Origin: Paenalicyclobacillus mengziensis
Lineage (GTDB): Bacteria; Bacillota; Bacilli; Alicyclobacillales; Alicyclobacillaceae
Direction: 5' to 3'
Assembly: GCF_017298635.1 (NCBI RefSeq)
Contig: NZ_CP071182.1
Span: 2,821,001-2,885,000, forward strand
Length of the DNA: 64,000 bases
Position numbers and translations under genes: made by a program. Position 1 is the first letter of the stretch. Every line of letters begins with the position of its first letter. This document shows positions 1-8,221 of the stretch, one piece after another. Below the pieces are notes generated by a model that saw only the letters and a list, made by a program, of their open reading frames with translations, searched no databases and was not told the origin of the DNA.

Positions 1-1041
1 ATGGTTGTCGATGGATTGCCGTTTGCGAAGATGGAAGAGTTGATGAAGGAATACCATGTGACGTGCCCTGAATGCGGTAGTACGGATTTCACCAACGTCC
101 GTCAGTTCAACATGATGTTTAAAACGCACCAGGGTGTTACCGACGATGCTGTGAATGAGATCTACCTGCGTCCTGAGACTGCGCAGGGTATCTTTGTGAA
201 CTTCAAACACGTAATGCGCTCTATGCGTAAACGACTCCCGTTTGGTATCGGCCAGATTGGCAAGAGCTTCCGCAACGAAATCACCCCTGGTAACTTCATC
301 TTCCGGACGCGTGAGTTTGAACAGATGGAACTGGAGTTTTTCTGTGAACCAGGCAGTGATATGGAATGGTTCCAGTACTGGCGAACATTCTGTCACGAGT
401 GGGTGTTGTCGATTGGCCTGCGCCAGGAGAACCTGCGACTGAGGGACCATGAACAAGCGCAGTTGTCTCATTACAGCAAGGCCACTACGGATGTGGAATA
501 TCAGTTCCCGTTTGGTTGGGGAGAGTTGCTCGGTGTGGCGAATCGGACCAATTACGACTTAACGCAACACGCCAATCATGCGCACCAAGACTTTACGATT
601 GAAGAGGAAGGAAAAGAGCCGTTTATCCCGTACGTGATTGAGCCATCGATTGGCGTCGATCGTTTACTGCTGGCCGTTTTCGCTGACGCTTACGAAGAAG
701 AGACGCTTGAAGGCGGTGACGTTCGGACGGTTCTGCATTTTCATCCAGCCTTAGCACCCTTCAAGGCAGCTGTTTTCCCGTTGTCTAAGAAGCTGAGCGA
801 AGGTGCACAAGCCATCTACCAGCAACTTGCGGCAGAGTTTCGGGTCGATTACGATGATTCTGGGTCGATTGGCAAGCGTTATCGACGGCATGACGAGATT
901 GGTACCCCGTACTGCATTACTTACGACTTTCAGTCTGAAGAAGACAAGTCCGTCACCATTCGAGACCGAGACTCGATGAGTCAAGTCCGTATTCCAGTTG
1001 CTGAGTTGAATGCGTGGTTGCGCGAACGCGTATACGCGTAA
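1..1041 (+). CDS. glyQS: Glycyl-tRNA synthetase, C-terminal part (5' truncated by window)
   Basis: Class II aminoacyl-tRNA synthetase that charges tRNA-Gly in the cytoplasm. The frame is open from base 1 and 346 residues are present. The single-chain bacterial/eukaryal-type enzyme is usually about 460 residues, so roughly the first 115 residues lie outside the window and the ATG at base 1 is internal. Visible are a CPECG zinc-type pair, [11 protein letters not shown], and class II motif 2 (FRNEITP and [10 protein letters not shown]), then motif 3 with GVDRLLLAV. The C-terminal anticodon-binding domain follows ([25 protein letters not shown]). It ends at TAA with no overlap to the next gene. 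This is the homodimeric glyQS type, not the split GlyQ/GlyS type. Confidence 0.97.
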   Translation: MVVDGLPFAKMEELMKEYHVTCPECGSTDFTNVRQFNMMFKTHQGVTDDAVNEIYLRPETAQGIFVNFKHVMRSMRKRLPFGIGQIGKSFRNEITPGNFIFRTREFEQMELEFFCEPGSDMEWFQYWRTFCHEWVLSIGLRQENLRLRDHEQAQLSHYSKATTDVEYQFPFGWGELLGVANRTNYDLTQHANHAHQDFTIEEEGKEPFIPYVIEPSIGVDRLLLAVFADAYEEETLEGGDVRTVLHFHPALAPFKAAVFPLSKKLSEGAQAIYQQLAAEFRVDYDDSGSIGKRYRRHDEIGTPYCITYDFQSEEDKSVTIRDRDSMSQVRIPVAELNAWLRERVYA

Positions 1042-1128
1042 ATAGGTAAGGCTTTAATGGTGGCGTGAAGGCAAAATGGGAATGAGCCTTTCTAAAGTAG
1101 GGGAAACCTACGTTGGGGGTGAAGTTCC

Positions 1129-1317
1129 ATGTCGAACCAGCACACGGAAAACCACAATGACAACTTCACTTTTGTCGGCGCCTTAAAGAACAATGACCAC
1201 TTTGAGGCAGTGGTGGACAACAAGAACCTGGAATTTGAACACTCGAAGGGTATTCCGATTCCGTGGCGTCAGATTCACCGTGCAAATGTGCCGCATTTGG
1301 CCCGTCATTCACGGTAA
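1129..1317 (+). CDS. Small hypothetical protein (62 aa)
   Basis: I do not recognise this family. The 62-residue product is polar and rich in Asn and His at its N-terminus (MSNQHTENHNDN), with no signal peptide or membrane segment. The ATG has a GGGGGTGAAG ribosome binding site at good spacing. The gene sits 87 bp behind glyQS and directly ahead of a strong terminator at 1351, so it may be the last gene of that transcription unit. A short GTAGG/CCTAC hairpin (1097-1111) lies just upstream. Existence rests on the ribosome binding site, position and terminator. Confidence 0.6.
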   Translation: MSNQHTENHNDNFTFVGALKNNDHFEAVVDNKNLEFEHSKGIPIPWRQIHRANVPHLARHSR

Positions 1318-1350
1318 AGAGGCAAGACATCATCTTCAATCCCCATGTGC

Positions 1351-1377
1351 AAAGGGCCCGACTCGGGCCCTTTGTGC
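1351..1377 (+). terminator. Rho-independent terminator
   Basis: A perfect 10-bp stem, AAAGGGCCCG with CGGGCCCTTT around a two-base centre, is followed by a modest T-rich stretch (TTTGTGCTGTT). It closes the glyQS/small-protein unit 34 bp after the stop. Confidence 0.85.
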
Positions 1378-1461
1378 TGTTAAATTCGCTATACTGTACA
1401 TAGGCTCCCATCTAGATGGACTTATCAAACCGAACCGACGATGCACAGGAGGGAACGAATC

Positions 1462-2253
1462 ATGGATTTAGGACTAAGAGGTAAGGTCGCACTGGTCGCC
1501 GCCTCAAGCGGTGGACTCGGATATGCCACTGCGCTGCAACTGGCGAAAGAAGGCGCTAAGGTGATGCTTACAAGTCGCAGTGAGGAACGATTGGCGTCAG
1601 CTGCCGCGAACATTACAACAGAAACGGGTAACTCAAACGTCACCTTTCAGGCGGCGGACCTGAGTCGTAAACAAGACATTGAGGAAGTCTACCAAGTGCT
1701 TGCTTCGCGCTTTGGCCCCCCGGACATTCTCATTACCAACGCGGGAGGGCCACCTCCAGGAAACTTTGAGTCGGTTAAGGAAGCGGACTGGGAACTCGGG
1801 TTTCAATTGTCCCTCATGAGTGTCGTACGCTTGGTACAAGGGGCACTCCCACACATGAAGGAACAAAAGTTTGGGCGTGTTGTGCACTTTACAAGCTCGT
1901 CGATTAAACAGCCAATTGACAACCTGATTTTGTCCAACACGTTTCGTGCTGGGATTGCAGGACTAAGCAAGAGTCTCGCATTGGAACTGGCCCCGTATAA
2001 CATCCTTGTCAACACCCTCGGTCCTGGGCGAGTGGCAACGGACCGCATCACATTTCTGGACCAGGCCGCAGCTGACAGACAGGGCATTGACATCGCGGAA
2101 GTCGTACGCCGGTCACAAGCAAGTATTCCGCTGGGACGCTATGGCAAACCCGAAGAATTTGCAGTGATGGCAGCGTTTTTGGCATCACCGCTGAACGGTT
2201 ATGTGACGGGCCAAGCAATTCTAGTAGACGGTGGACTGGTCCGTAGCCTGTAG
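1462..2253 (+). CDS. SDR-family oxidoreductase lacking the YxxxK motif
   Basis: A 264-residue protein with a Rossmann fold of the short-chain dehydrogenase/reductase family. The N-terminal cofactor loop has the form ASSGGLGYA, followed by the NAGG motif. The start is the ATG behind an AGGAGGGA site at 1447; an in-frame ATG seven codons upstream lacks a site. Where classical SDRs have YxxxK, this protein reads SNTFR (after LIL), so the catalytic Tyr and Lys are replaced by Ser and Arg. The rest of the fold, including LGPGRVATDR and the C-terminal GQAILVDGG, is intact. Such SNxxR variants are a known subgroup annotated as 3-oxoacyl-ACP reductase-like; the substrate is unknown. The gene appears monocistronic. 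Confidence 0.9.
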   Translation: MDLGLRGKVALVAASSGGLGYATALQLAKEGAKVMLTSRSEERLASAAANITTETGNSNVTFQAADLSRKQDIEEVYQVLASRFGPPDILITNAGGPPPGNFESVKEADWELGFQLSLMSVVRLVQGALPHMKEQKFGRVVHFTSSSIKQPIDNLILSNTFRAGIAGLSKSLALELAPYNILVNTLGPGRVATDRITFLDQAAADRQGIDIAEVVRRSQASIPLGRYGKPEEFAVMAAFLASPLNGYVTGQAILVDGGLVRSL

Positions 2254-2353
2254 AAGTGTTAAAGCCGTGGGACATGAAATCATACGGCGACAAGGCTGGC
2301 GTTAAGTCAGCGCTGCCGCCGTTTGTTATTTTCAACGGGAATGTCACTTGATA

Positions 2354-2545
2354 TCAGTCGCTGGTACCTGTAAGCAATACCCCTTTGCTTGCGATGTAGC
2401 CGTCATCACCTTCTTTCAGGAGCTCCTGAATCTCTTCGACGGTGAGTCCGGCTTCCTTCGCTTGGAGTATCAGGAAAACCCACTCTCTATCCAGTTGCTC
2501 TCCGTTCCAAATCAACCCGTTCTCTGCTTTGTCCGTTCCTGCCAT
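2354..2545 (-). CDS. SinI-like anti-repressor (63 aa)
   Basis: A small protein that is mostly one SinI-type dimerisation helix-turn-helix. The core, LDREWVFLILQAKEAGLT then VEEIQELL, matches the Bacillus SinI pattern of LDxEWxxLxxxAKEAxxxxEEI. In Bacillus subtilis SinI binds SinR through the same domain and lifts its repression of biofilm genes. This gene is one of two separate SinI-like genes to the left of the exopolysaccharide cluster, both on the minus strand, and SinR-type proteins lie at 3701 and 11667. The likely role is heterodimerisation with one of them. The start has a moderate AAGGGG site. The partner and direction of effect are inferred. Confidence 0.8.
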   Translation of the reverse strand: MAGTDKAENGLIWNGEQLDREWVFLILQAKEAGLTVEEIQELLKEGDDGYIASKGVLLTGTSD

Positions 2546-2798
2546 GACCCCTTAACCCCCTGTGCCAGCGAAAGAGACGCTGACTGAATTGCTGAACGCT
2601 TCACAAGACTAGTCTCTAATGAAAATTACCCTTGATTTTACGCGGTCTCAACTGAAACATTCTTGTCGCAGGGCTGCTTGATGACAAAATTCTTGGCTGG
2701 AGTTTGTTTGTCGAAAAATTACGTGGTTCTCATTATGTATGCGTGCTTGGGGTTGTCGATCGATGGAAGGGTCCCTTTCATCCACAGACTTACGGAGT

Positions 2799-2957
2799 TC
2801 ATTCATCCTCAGTAGTCGCATTCGAAGCACTTGTGTGTAGGAAGCCTGCGAGTTCGTGGTAGGAAAATCCGAGCTCCTTGGCAAAAACAATCAACCGAGC
2901 CCACTCTAGGTCCAAGTCGTTGATGGACGCAGGTACATACTCAGGACTGTGGTTCAT
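2799..2957 (-). CDS. Second SinI-like protein (52 aa)
   Basis: A short protein with a SinI-type core, LDLEWARLIVFAKELGFS followed by YHELAGFL, then a short acidic tail (TTEDE). The start was set at the Met of MNHSPEYV because a GGGAGGAG site lies 11 bases upstream. A longer in-frame start at 3014 has no such site. It differs from the first SinI-like protein in sequence, so the two are old paralogues, not a recent duplication. Carrying two anti-repressors and two DNA-binding partners around one polysaccharide locus suggests separate inputs to the switch; that is inference. Confidence 0.72.
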   Translation of the reverse strand: MNHSPEYVPASINDLDLEWARLIVFAKELGFSYHELAGFLHTSASNATTEDE

Positions 2958-3253
2958 TGAGAATGATTCTCCTCCCAAAACCTCTCCTGCTTTCGTCGGC
3001 AGTCCAGCCGTCATAGTGCGAACCTTAGACCTGTGACTTTGCGTCCCTGCTTTTCAGCCAGGTTTGCCTTGTTACGATGGAAAGCTTTCGATCTCTTGTT
3101 CCTATTCTACGCACTTTTCTGACATCATTTCAATGAAAATATTTCTACATAATTCCAACGCCGTCTTGATAATTCGACATCTGATGTCGATACGAAGAAA
3201 GAATCTAGCGTCATTATGTCAACCTCTGCCGAAAAACTAACCTCCAGGCTTGC

Positions 3254-3301
3254 ATTCGTTATAATGTGTGGTATATTGTTTACATGTTCTTTAACAAGAA
3301 C
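3254..3301 (+). promoter_or_regulatory. Candidate SinR-type operator region
   Basis: Two elements occur together. ATTCGTTATAATG at 3254-3266 contains a TATAAT -10-like hexamer. GTTCTTTAACAAGAAC at 3286-3301 is a perfect inverted repeat with 6-bp arms. Its half, GTTCTTT, equals the published Bacillus SinR consensus GTTCTYT. Both lie 90-140 bp upstream of the small CxxC protein at 3392 and near the SinI-like genes. Confidence 0.5.
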
Positions 3302-3391
3302 AAACGTTGATGAGGACGAATTTTTGATGAAACACGGTTTATGGGTCTAGAACATTCCAAGGGAACCGACGGTTTCGGGGAGGCAAGAGAA

Positions 3392-3601
3392 ATGACGTAC
3401 CGTGAGGATATGGTTCAGTGTATCTACTGCCACGAGTTTCGGCCGCTAGAATTGATGACCTCTGTGTTTCGAACGGGTTTCGTGCAGCACAAGGGTGTGA
3501 CTTATCCACTCGGAGTTTGCGCAACCTGCTCGGAGACAGTCCACCGGTCCGCCAGATCGGCTGACAGCCTGACGTCTGGGTCTGATGGTATTGGGAAGTA
3601 G
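3392..3601 (+). CDS. Small CxxC zinc-ribbon-like protein (69 aa)
   Basis: I do not recognise a named family. The product has CIYC near the N-terminus and CATC about 35 residues later, the arrangement of a small treble-clef or zinc-ribbon fold, and a Ser-rich tail. There is no signal peptide or membrane segment. The start was chosen at the ATG behind GGGGAGG; an upstream in-frame ATG at 3341 lacks a site. It lies between SinI-like and SinR-like genes and has a perfect SinR-type inverted repeat upstream, so it may be a member of this regulatory circuit. Four 16-bp tandem repeats follow the stop. Confidence 0.65.
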   Translation: MTYREDMVQCIYCHEFRPLELMTSVFRTGFVQHKGVTYPLGVCATCSETVHRSARSADSLTSGSDGIGK

Positions 3602-3631
3602 TGGTTCGTTTGTAAACTGTGTTTTGCGGAC

Positions 3632-3695
3632 ATGGTTAGGTCAGAATATGGTTAGGTCAGAGTATGGTTAGGCCAGCGCATGGTTACGTCGGCGT
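3632..3695. repeat. Four 16-bp tandem repeats
   Basis: The unit ATGGTTAGGTCAGAAT is present four times in direct tandem, the last two copies degenerate. It fills the gap between two convergent genes, the CxxC protein and the SinR-like gene. No function is evident. Confidence 0.85.
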
Positions 3696-3700
3696 CCTTA

Positions 3701-3916
3701 TCATTGACGAATATGCCCGGTAGTGGATTCAAGCAGGACGTGCATGGGAACATCGAGGACGGAAGCAATTCGCTCTACAATGTGCACCGACGGATTGACC
3801 TGTTTGTGACGTTCAATGGCGCTTAAGTACGACTTGGCCACTCCGGAACGTTTTGCGAGTTCGGACAAGGAGAGTCGCCGTGCGCGACGCAGTTGCCGTA
3901 TACGGTCTCCAATCAT
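3701..3916 (-). CDS. SinR-like HTH regulator without the SinI-binding domain
   Basis: A 71-residue XRE-type helix-turn-helix protein. The DNA-binding domain (IGDRIRQLRRARRLSLSELA, then SGVAKSYLSAIER) closely resembles that of Bacillus SinR and of the full-length relative at 11667. It stops after the HTH domain (LDVPMHVLLES) and lacks the C-terminal dimerisation helices that bind SinI. The start is the ATG at 3916 with a GGGG site, and residues upstream in the same frame are unlikely to be translated. It is divergent from the exopolysaccharide operon across a 368-bp AT-rich control region. It could be a SinI-insensitive repressor or a competitor of full-length SinR; which one is not visible. 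Confidence 0.85.
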   Translation of the reverse strand: MIGDRIRQLRRARRLSLSELAKRSGVAKSYLSAIERHKQVNPSVHIVERIASVLDVPMHVLLESTTGHIRQ

Positions 3917-3999
3917 GCGTCCAGCCCCTTTGCAGTGTGATTTGTGAGACAACCAACAAAGTTTCCATATATGTATGTAATACAGTCAAACGCATCGGT

Positions 4000-4012
4000 G
4001 TTCATTATAACG
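4000..4012 (-). promoter_or_regulatory. CGTTATAATGAAC element upstream of sinR-like gene
   Basis: Read on the minus strand this is CGTTATAATGAAC. Its TATAAT could be the -10 of the divergent SinR-like gene, with TTGTTT 17 bp upstream as a weak -35. The same CGTTATAATGAA core recurs at 4087 and, with one change, in the sinR leader at 12070, so it may be both -10 and operator. Confidence 0.45.
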
Positions 4013-4086
4013 TACGATTGTAATATAAACAACAGTCTCAATTTTACGAAAAACGAAGCTACAAAGAGATTATCAAAGGTAATGTG

Positions 4087-4100
4087 CGTTATAATGAATA
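4087..4100 (+). promoter_or_regulatory. CGTTATAATGAATA element upstream of eps operon
   Basis: This second copy of the CGTTATAATGAA core faces the exopolysaccharide operon, about 30 bp ahead of the proposed -35. No good -35 pairs with its own TATAAT, which favours a protein-binding role. Confidence 0.4.
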
Positions 4101-4118
4101 CAATTACGTCAGGGAGAT

Positions 4119-4183
4119 TTTTCAGTCCGCTTTCAAACTACTATACTACTGCCATGTTGTTCTGAATAACGAACAAAATGTTC
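4119..4183 (+). promoter_or_regulatory. Candidate eps promoter with overlapping GTTC inverted repeats
   Basis: TTTTCA (4119-4124), 17 bp, TATACT (4142-4147) resembles a sigma-A promoter. Just downstream of the expected start, GTTCTGAATAACGAAC (4159-4174) and the overlapping GAACAAAATGTTC (4171-4183) form two GTTC/GAAC dyads. That is the position expected for repression by a SinR-type protein. Confidence 0.45.
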
Positions 4184-4284
4184 GCGTTTTCACAAACCTT
4201 CGAGCGATCGCAATTCACAAGCATGAGCAGTCGCAAGTGTTGTGACAGTTATCTCGAAACCCGCCAGTATTCGCGGAGTGACTG

Positions 4285-5706
4285 ATGAACGAAAAGGCAG
4301 GCGACTCAGGTTTGCTGCAGATTTCCCGTAATGCACGCCCAATCGAATTTGTACTCGATATCGTTTGTGTTGTCTTAGGACTGCCACTCGCGACGGTCTT
4401 TTTAAGTGTTGTTGTTGGGCGCTCGCCGCTGGATCTTGGCTCGACACACCAATTGTTAGTGGACGTGTTGTGTCTCCTCGCTTGGATTTCTGCGCTCATC
4501 ATGTCGGCTGAGTATCAGAGCAAGCGCCGTTCCGGGTTCCGCGACGACCTGTGGGTGGTGCTCCGAACGAATGCTCTGGCTTGTTTGTTGTTTGGTGCCA
4601 TGGCGTATGTCCTGAAGGTGATGGATGTCTCGCGACTTCAGATTGCGGTCTACGGAGTGCTCATCTCCCTGTTGATGCTCATCAGTCGCTATGCCACGCG
4701 CTCTAGTGTCTATTTTCTACGTGCATCGGGTATCGACACGCGTTCGTACCTGGTGGTTGGCGACACAGAAGCAGCGCATCGCTACCTTGCTCAGGCGGAA
4801 GTGTACAGAAGGTTTGGGATTCGCGTGATTGGCTACGTTGCTGTGCGCCGAGGGGTTCTTGATGTAGCGTACCTTGGGACCCCGGCCGAGCTTGACCGCA
4901 TCCTCGCCAACCACCGCTGTGACGGGGTCATCATCGCACTTCCGTTATCGGACCCGGACATACAACGGGTACTCGACATTTGCGAATGCCACGGCAAAAG
5001 TGTCGAGCTTGTCCTTGACGCTTTTTCGTCCCGCATCACCCAGAGCACGGTTTACCAAGGCCCATTCACCATGAACCTGGTGCTGTCATCAATACCCCAC
5101 ACGCCGGGGGCGGCCTTTGTCAAACGGGTGACGGACATCGTCGTATCCACTTTGGCACTCGTCATGCTGTCACCGTTGTTTCTGATCGTGATGACCGCCA
5201 TCAAACTGGATGACGGCGGACCGGTGATTTTTCGGCAACAGCGAGTGGGCTTACATAACAAGAACTTTTGGATGTTCAAGTTTCGCAGCATGTATCAGGG
5301 CGCAGAAGCTCTCCAGGAGCAGTTGATGTTGCAAAACGAGATGTCTGGTCCTGTGTTCAAGATGACTGAGGACCCGAGAGTCACGCGCGTTGGCAAGTTC
5401 ATCCGCAAGACCAGCATTGACGAGCTTCCACAATTTGTGAATGTTCTGCGTGGGGAAATGAGCCTTGTTGGACCGCGACCACCCTTGCCGAACGAGGTCT
5501 CGAAGTACCAGGCAGCGCACCGTCGTCGACTCAGTGTCAAGCCTGGACTGACTTGTCTGTGGCAGGTGAGCGGTAGAAATAACATCGACTTCGAGCAGTG
5601 GATGGACCTTGATTTGTTTTATATCGATAACTGGTCGTACATGCGGGACTGGGCCATTATTGCCAAAACCATTCCCGCTGTGTTGAAAAGAACCGGCGCA
5701 CGCTAA
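4285..5706 (+). CDS. Undecaprenyl-phosphate sugar-1-phosphate transferase (exopolysaccharide initiating enzyme)
   Basis: A 473-residue membrane enzyme that transfers a hexose-1-phosphate from a nucleotide sugar to undecaprenyl phosphate, the first step of a lipid-linked repeat unit. The N-terminal third carries four to five transmembrane helices. A Rossmann-like middle domain follows (RSYLVVGDTEAAHRYL). The C-terminal bacterial sugar transferase domain has a membrane helix near residue 280, then the catalytic block with KFRSMY, TSIDELPQFVNVL, GEMSLVGPRPPLP and GLTCLWQVSGRN. Length and order fit the WbaP/WcaJ/CpsE group. It is the first gene of the operon, 368 bp from the divergent SinR-like gene. 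The sugar cannot be told from sequence. Confidence 0.93.
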   Translation: MNEKAGDSGLLQISRNARPIEFVLDIVCVVLGLPLATVFLSVVVGRSPLDLGSTHQLLVDVLCLLAWISALIMSAEYQSKRRSGFRDDLWVVLRTNALACLLFGAMAYVLKVMDVSRLQIAVYGVLISLLMLISRYATRSSVYFLRASGIDTRSYLVVGDTEAAHRYLAQAEVYRRFGIRVIGYVAVRRGVLDVAYLGTPAELDRILANHRCDGVIIALPLSDPDIQRVLDICECHGKSVELVLDAFSSRITQSTVYQGPFTMNLVLSSIPHTPGAAFVKRVTDIVVSTLALVMLSPLFLIVMTAIKLDDGGPVIFRQQRVGLHNKNFWMFKFRSMYQGAEALQEQLMLQNEMSGPVFKMTEDPRVTRVGKFIRKTSIDELPQFVNVLRGEMSLVGPRPPLPNEVSKYQAAHRRRLSVKPGLTCLWQVSGRNNIDFEQWMDLDLFYIDNWSYMRDWAIIAKTIPAVLKRTGAR

Positions 5707-5741
5707 GAAAAATCCAGATGTGACAAGGGAGGGGGAAGACG

Positions 5742-6893
5742 GTGCGAATCGTTCTTGTTCACGACTATTTAAATCAACGAGGCGGAGCAGAGCGCGTTGT
5801 TGGGGAAATGCACCGGATGTACCCCAACGCTGAAATCTATACCTTGTTTGTTGACCGCGCGAAGTTATGGGATTCCCTTAATGACGCAAAGATTGTACCG
5901 AGTCTGTTGCAACAGGTTCCGTTTGTTAGAAATCATTTCAAACTCTTTTTCTGGCTCTACCCATTTGTCGTTCGCACGCTCAAGATTCCTGACTGCGACG
6001 TGGTTGTCACCTCAAGTAGCGCCTACGCAAAAGGGATTCATATTGAGACGAGACATGGTCGGCGGCCGGTGCATGTCTGTTACTGTCATAATCCGATGCG
6101 TTTTGCTTGGGACTTTGACGCCTATATGAAAAACGAGACGGGAAACAAGCTGCTTGCACGGTTGGCGCGGACCCTCGTACCGTTTCTCCAGCGTTGGGAC
6201 ATGCAGACCGTTCGGGACGTCGATGTGTTCATTGCGAACTCAACCGTCGTTCAGCAGCGTATCGCACGAATCTACCAACGCTACGCGGAAGTTATCTTTC
6301 CACCCGTTGAAGTGCCTCAGGCCCTGTCAATGGCGAAGCGCCACCAGGATTACTACCTCGTCGTCTCGAGGTTGGTTTCGTACAAGCGCATTGACCTTGC
6401 TGTCCGTGCTTGTTCTCGCCTTCAAAAACGCCTCGTCGTGATAGGAACCGGTCCTGACAAAGCGCGTCTCGAAGCGATGGCGGGTCCAACAGTCGAGTTT
6501 CTTGGCTGGCAGTCGGACGACGTCGTGAAGCGGTACATGTGGGAGTGTATGGCACTCATCTTTCCCGGTGAGGAGGATTTTGGCATCACGCCAGTTGAGG
6601 TCAATGGGCACGGGCGGCCAGTAGTCGCATACCGAGGAGGAGGAGCACTGGACACGGTGGTCGACGGCATCAACGGTGTATTCTTCGACCGCCCAACGGT
6701 TCAGTCCCTTAAGGAGGCCCTCCTGCGGGTGGAACGGTTGGAATGGGACGGATGGGAAATCCGCAACATCGCGCTCCGCTTTGACCAGACCCGCTTTCAA
6801 GAGGACTTTGCCAAAGTCATCAACAGTGTCGCAGGCAAAAGTCAAGTCACGTCGGCAGTCATCGAGCAGAAAGAAGTCCTGGGAGGGTTCTGA
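5742..6893 (+). CDS. Glycosyltransferase family 4 protein
   Basis: A 383-residue cytosolic GT-B glycosyltransferase, the second gene of the exopolysaccharide operon, 35 bp after the first. It starts with GTG behind GGGAGGGGGAAG. The N-terminal domain has VHDYLNQRGGAERVV, typical of acceptor-side loops of this family. The C-terminal nucleotide-sugar domain contains VVSRLVSYKRID, VIGTGPDKARLE and the EX7E motif in FPGEEDFGITPVE. The closest recognised relatives are WbaZ/WcaI-like mannosyl- or rhamnosyl-type transferases, but donor and acceptor cannot be assigned. It ends 2 bp before the UDP-glucose dehydrogenase ATG, so the two are probably translationally coupled. Confidence 0.9.
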   Translation: MRIVLVHDYLNQRGGAERVVGEMHRMYPNAEIYTLFVDRAKLWDSLNDAKIVPSLLQQVPFVRNHFKLFFWLYPFVVRTLKIPDCDVVVTSSSAYAKGIHIETRHGRRPVHVCYCHNPMRFAWDFDAYMKNETGNKLLARLARTLVPFLQRWDMQTVRDVDVFIANSTVVQQRIARIYQRYAEVIFPPVEVPQALSMAKRHQDYYLVVSRLVSYKRIDLAVRACSRLQKRLVVIGTGPDKARLEAMAGPTVEFLGWQSDDVVKRYMWECMALIFPGEEDFGITPVEVNGHGRPVVAYRGGGALDTVVDGINGVFFDRPTVQSLKEALLRVERLEWDGWEIRNIALRFDQTRFQEDFAKVINSVAGKSQVTSAVIEQKEVLGGF

Positions 6894-6895
6894 AG

Positions 6896-8206
6896 ATGGA
6901 CATATGGGTGGTCGGGACAGGGTATGTCGGTTTGGTAACAGGCCTTTGCTTTGCAAAATTGGGACACCAAGTCTGGTGTATTGACCAGGACAAAAACAAG
7001 ATTGAAGCCTTGTCGCGTGGTGTCGCTCCAATATTCGAACCTGGGATTGGTGAACTCATTGCGCAGGTCCAGTCACAAGGAAAAGTCCACTTCTCCACTT
7101 CGTTTCCAGCATCTGTACCGGTGGATGCTGCCTTGATTGCAGTGGGCACGCCGCCTGGGCGTGATGGAGAGGCAGACCTTAGTCAGGTCTTTAACGCGGT
7201 TGACAACCTGGCTCTACACCTGCCAGCAGGTACGTTGCTTGCGACCAAAAGCACCGTCCCAGTCGGCACGGCAGCTCGGATTCGCCGCCGCCTCCTCGAA
7301 CTCGGAAGGTCCGACCTCGAAGTTGCCTCGGTGCCTGAGTTTCTGCGGGAGGGCAGTGCCATCGAAGACACCCTCACTCCGCACAGGCTCGTCTTCGGGG
7401 TTCAGAGCGCATCTGCCCAAAACACCCTTGAGCGAATGCACAGTGGAATGAATAGTCCGGTTTTGGTGTGTGACCCCGCAACCGCGGAGATGATTAAATA
7501 CGCCTCAAACGCCTTTCTGGCGACGAAGATCTCGTTTGTCAACGAGATCGCCAACATTTGTGAACGCGTCGGGGCAGATGTCAGCCAGGTGTCTGTGGGA
7601 ATGGGGCTCGACCCCCGCATCGGACCTAGCTTCCTTCGCGCGGGTCTCGGCTACGGCGGGTCGTGTTTCCCGAAAGACACGCGCGCACTGGTTAACATCG
7701 CAGGCACCGTCAATTACGACTTCACCCTGCTTCGTGCCGTCGTGGAAGTGAATCAACGCCAGCGAATGTCACCGCTCTACCGGCTCTTACGCTGGTTCGA
7801 GAGCCTCGAGGGCGTCGTCGTCACCATTCTTGGCGTCGCTTTCAAACCAGGCACGGACGATACGCGCGAATCACCTGCACTTGATTTGGCAGCTCACCTG
7901 ATTTCGCACGGGGCCAGGGTAAGACTGGTCGATCCCGTTGTCAAGACTGCGCACGTGGCCGGCCAAAATAAGCCTCTCCCCGTCAGCCAGGACGTCTATG
8001 AGGCGTTGCTCGATGCCGATGCGGCGGTCCTTGTCACGGAGTGGGACGCATTTCGAAACCTGGATTGGACACATGTGAAAAACCTCATGCGCGGCCCGTT
8101 CTGGTTTGACGGGCGCAATGTGCTTGACCCGGAGGTGCTTGAACAAGCCGGACTGGTGCTGTCGAACATTGGACACAAAACGAGATCGCAGAAAATCCCT
8201 GTATAG
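6896..8206 (+). CDS. ugd: UDP-glucose 6-dehydrogenase
   Basis: A 436-residue NAD-dependent enzyme that oxidises UDP-glucose twice to UDP-glucuronate, a precursor for acidic polysaccharides. The N-terminal NAD-binding domain begins with VVGTGYVGLVTGLCFA. The central region has STVPVGT and PEFLREGSA. The active-site block is GYGGSCFPKDTRAL with catalytic Cys257. The C-terminal domain has GVAFKPGTDDTRESPAL. Length and motifs are those of the TuaD/Ugd family. It follows the first glycosyltransferase by 2 bp and precedes the AsnB-like gene by 15 bp. Its presence implies that the polysaccharide contains glucuronic acid or a derivative. Confidence 0.96.
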   Translation: MDIWVVGTGYVGLVTGLCFAKLGHQVWCIDQDKNKIEALSRGVAPIFEPGIGELIAQVQSQGKVHFSTSFPASVPVDAALIAVGTPPGRDGEADLSQVFNAVDNLALHLPAGTLLATKSTVPVGTAARIRRRLLELGRSDLEVASVPEFLREGSAIEDTLTPHRLVFGVQSASAQNTLERMHSGMNSPVLVCDPATAEMIKYASNAFLATKISFVNEIANICERVGADVSQVSVGMGLDPRIGPSFLRAGLGYGGSCFPKDTRALVNIAGTVNYDFTLLRAVVEVNQRQRMSPLYRLLRWFESLEGVVVTILGVAFKPGTDDTRESPALDLAAHLISHGARVRLVDPVVKTAHVAGQNKPLPVSQDVYEALLDADAAVLVTEWDAFRNLDWTHVKNLMRGPFWFDGRNVLDPEVLEQAGLVLSNIGHKTRSQKIPV

Positions 8207-8221
8207 AAAGAAGGAAGGCAC

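Noticed and set aside
6327..7031. Long minus-strand frame of 234 codons inside the glycosyltransferase and ugd genes
   Set aside because: Antisense to two clearly coding genes with strong family motifs; no ribosome binding site or recognisable domain.
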